A DNA stretch of 5,325 nucleotides. It comes from Selenomonas sp. AE3005. Its GTDB lineage: Bacteria; Bacillota; Negativicutes; Selenomonadales; Selenomonadaceae. Location: positions 1 through 5,325 of the forward strand of contig NZ_CAJODG010000089.1 in the NCBI RefSeq assembly GCF_905233635.1. The letters run 5' to 3'. This document shows, piece by piece, positions 5,131 to 5,325 of this stretch. How positions within the stretch are numbered: the stretch's first letter is position 1; each line of letters starts with the position of its first letter. The notes under the pieces are model-generated. The model was given only the letters and a program-made list of their open reading frames with translations, was not told the DNA's origin and did no database searches. The position numbers and the translations under genes are program-made.

Positions 5131-5325
5131 TCATTTGCCCTCCCTGCCCATTACATACTCACTGGCGTAATCCCGGGGAATGCTGCGGATATTCTCATGT
5201 GATACCCAGCCGCCCTGCGGAATGTCCTGCAAGGTTTCCCCGATGATCTCCCCGTACTTATAGACCATTTCGCCCTTGGCAATATGCTTTAAGGCAATCT
5301 TGTGCCAAATGGGAATCGTTTCGAC
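5131..5325 (-). CDS. UxaA-type SAF-domain small subunit (N-terminus outside window)
   Basis: The last 64 residues of a small SAF-domain protein, the N-terminal half of split altronate-dehydratase-like or SuyA-like enzymes. The reading frame is open to the window edge and shows HKIALKHIAKGEMVYKYGE followed by IIGETLQDIPQGGWVSHENI, the standard SAF/UxaA core (HKxAL-xIxKGE-xxKYGExIG-xxxxIxxGxxVHxHN). About 30 N-terminal residues are missing. The usual HVHVHN is WVSHEN here, so only one of the two histidines near the end of the domain is kept. TGA is followed by a single base and then the ATG of the large subunit, indicating translational coupling and a two-subunit enzyme. The operon continues, or its promoter lies, beyond the right edge. 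Confidence 0.9.
   Translation of the reverse strand, partial: VETIPIWHKIALKHIAKGEMVYKYGEIIGETLQDIPQGGWVSHENIRSIPRDYASEYVMGREGK

Noticed and set aside
1..5325. CRISPR array, tRNA, rRNA, insertion sequence or phage genes
   Set aside because: No regularly spaced repeats, tRNA-like cloverleaf, rRNA segment, transposase or phage motif were seen on reading both strands.

Overview
The window carries three complete genes, one nearly certain small gene and two genes cut by the window edges. The mid-range GC content, strong AGGAGG-type ribosome binding sites, sigma70/A-type promoters and gene mix fit an anaerobic Firmicute-like bacterium. A gut or rumen Negativicute (the Selenomonas/Mitsuokella group) is my guess. 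That placement rests on gene style, not on a phylogenetic marker, and is low confidence.

Layout. Positions 1-877 (minus) hold a two-gene operon: a small NTF2/SnoaL-like protein, then 13 nt later an exported flavodoxin with a Tat-type lipoprotein signal, cut at the left edge. Its promoter lies at 924-953. Positions 1006-2798 (minus) hold a single-gene unit for a 582-residue thiamine-diphosphate enzyme of the DXS (1-deoxy-D-xylulose-5-phosphate synthase) type, ending in a strong intrinsic terminator. Positions 2799-3057 are a divergent regulatory region. Positions 3058-3930 (plus) encode a LysR-family regulator. Positions 3969-5325 (minus, convergent with lysR) hold the end of a small UxaA-type SAF-domain subunit and a complete large UxaA/SuyB-type lyase subunit, separated by one base.

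How the parts may work together. The LysR gene is divergent from the DXS-like gene, the usual LysR arrangement. The clearest non-coding signal is a 40-bp element found twice, 32/40 identical: once upstream of the lysR promoter (2955-2994) and once upstream of the SnoaL-flavodoxin promoter (951-990). Each copy contains a T-N11-A LysR box. This suggests that the regulator controls its own gene and the flavodoxin operon, with the DXS-like gene between the two sites and a weaker half-site at its own promoter. The DXS-like protein keeps the thiamine-diphosphate machinery. It has lost several positions conserved in true DXS, including arginines around the sugar-phosphate pocket, so it is probably a paralogue with another acceptor substrate. 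The UxaA-type pair is a hydroxy-acid lyase of unknown substrate; nothing visible ties it to the LysR element.
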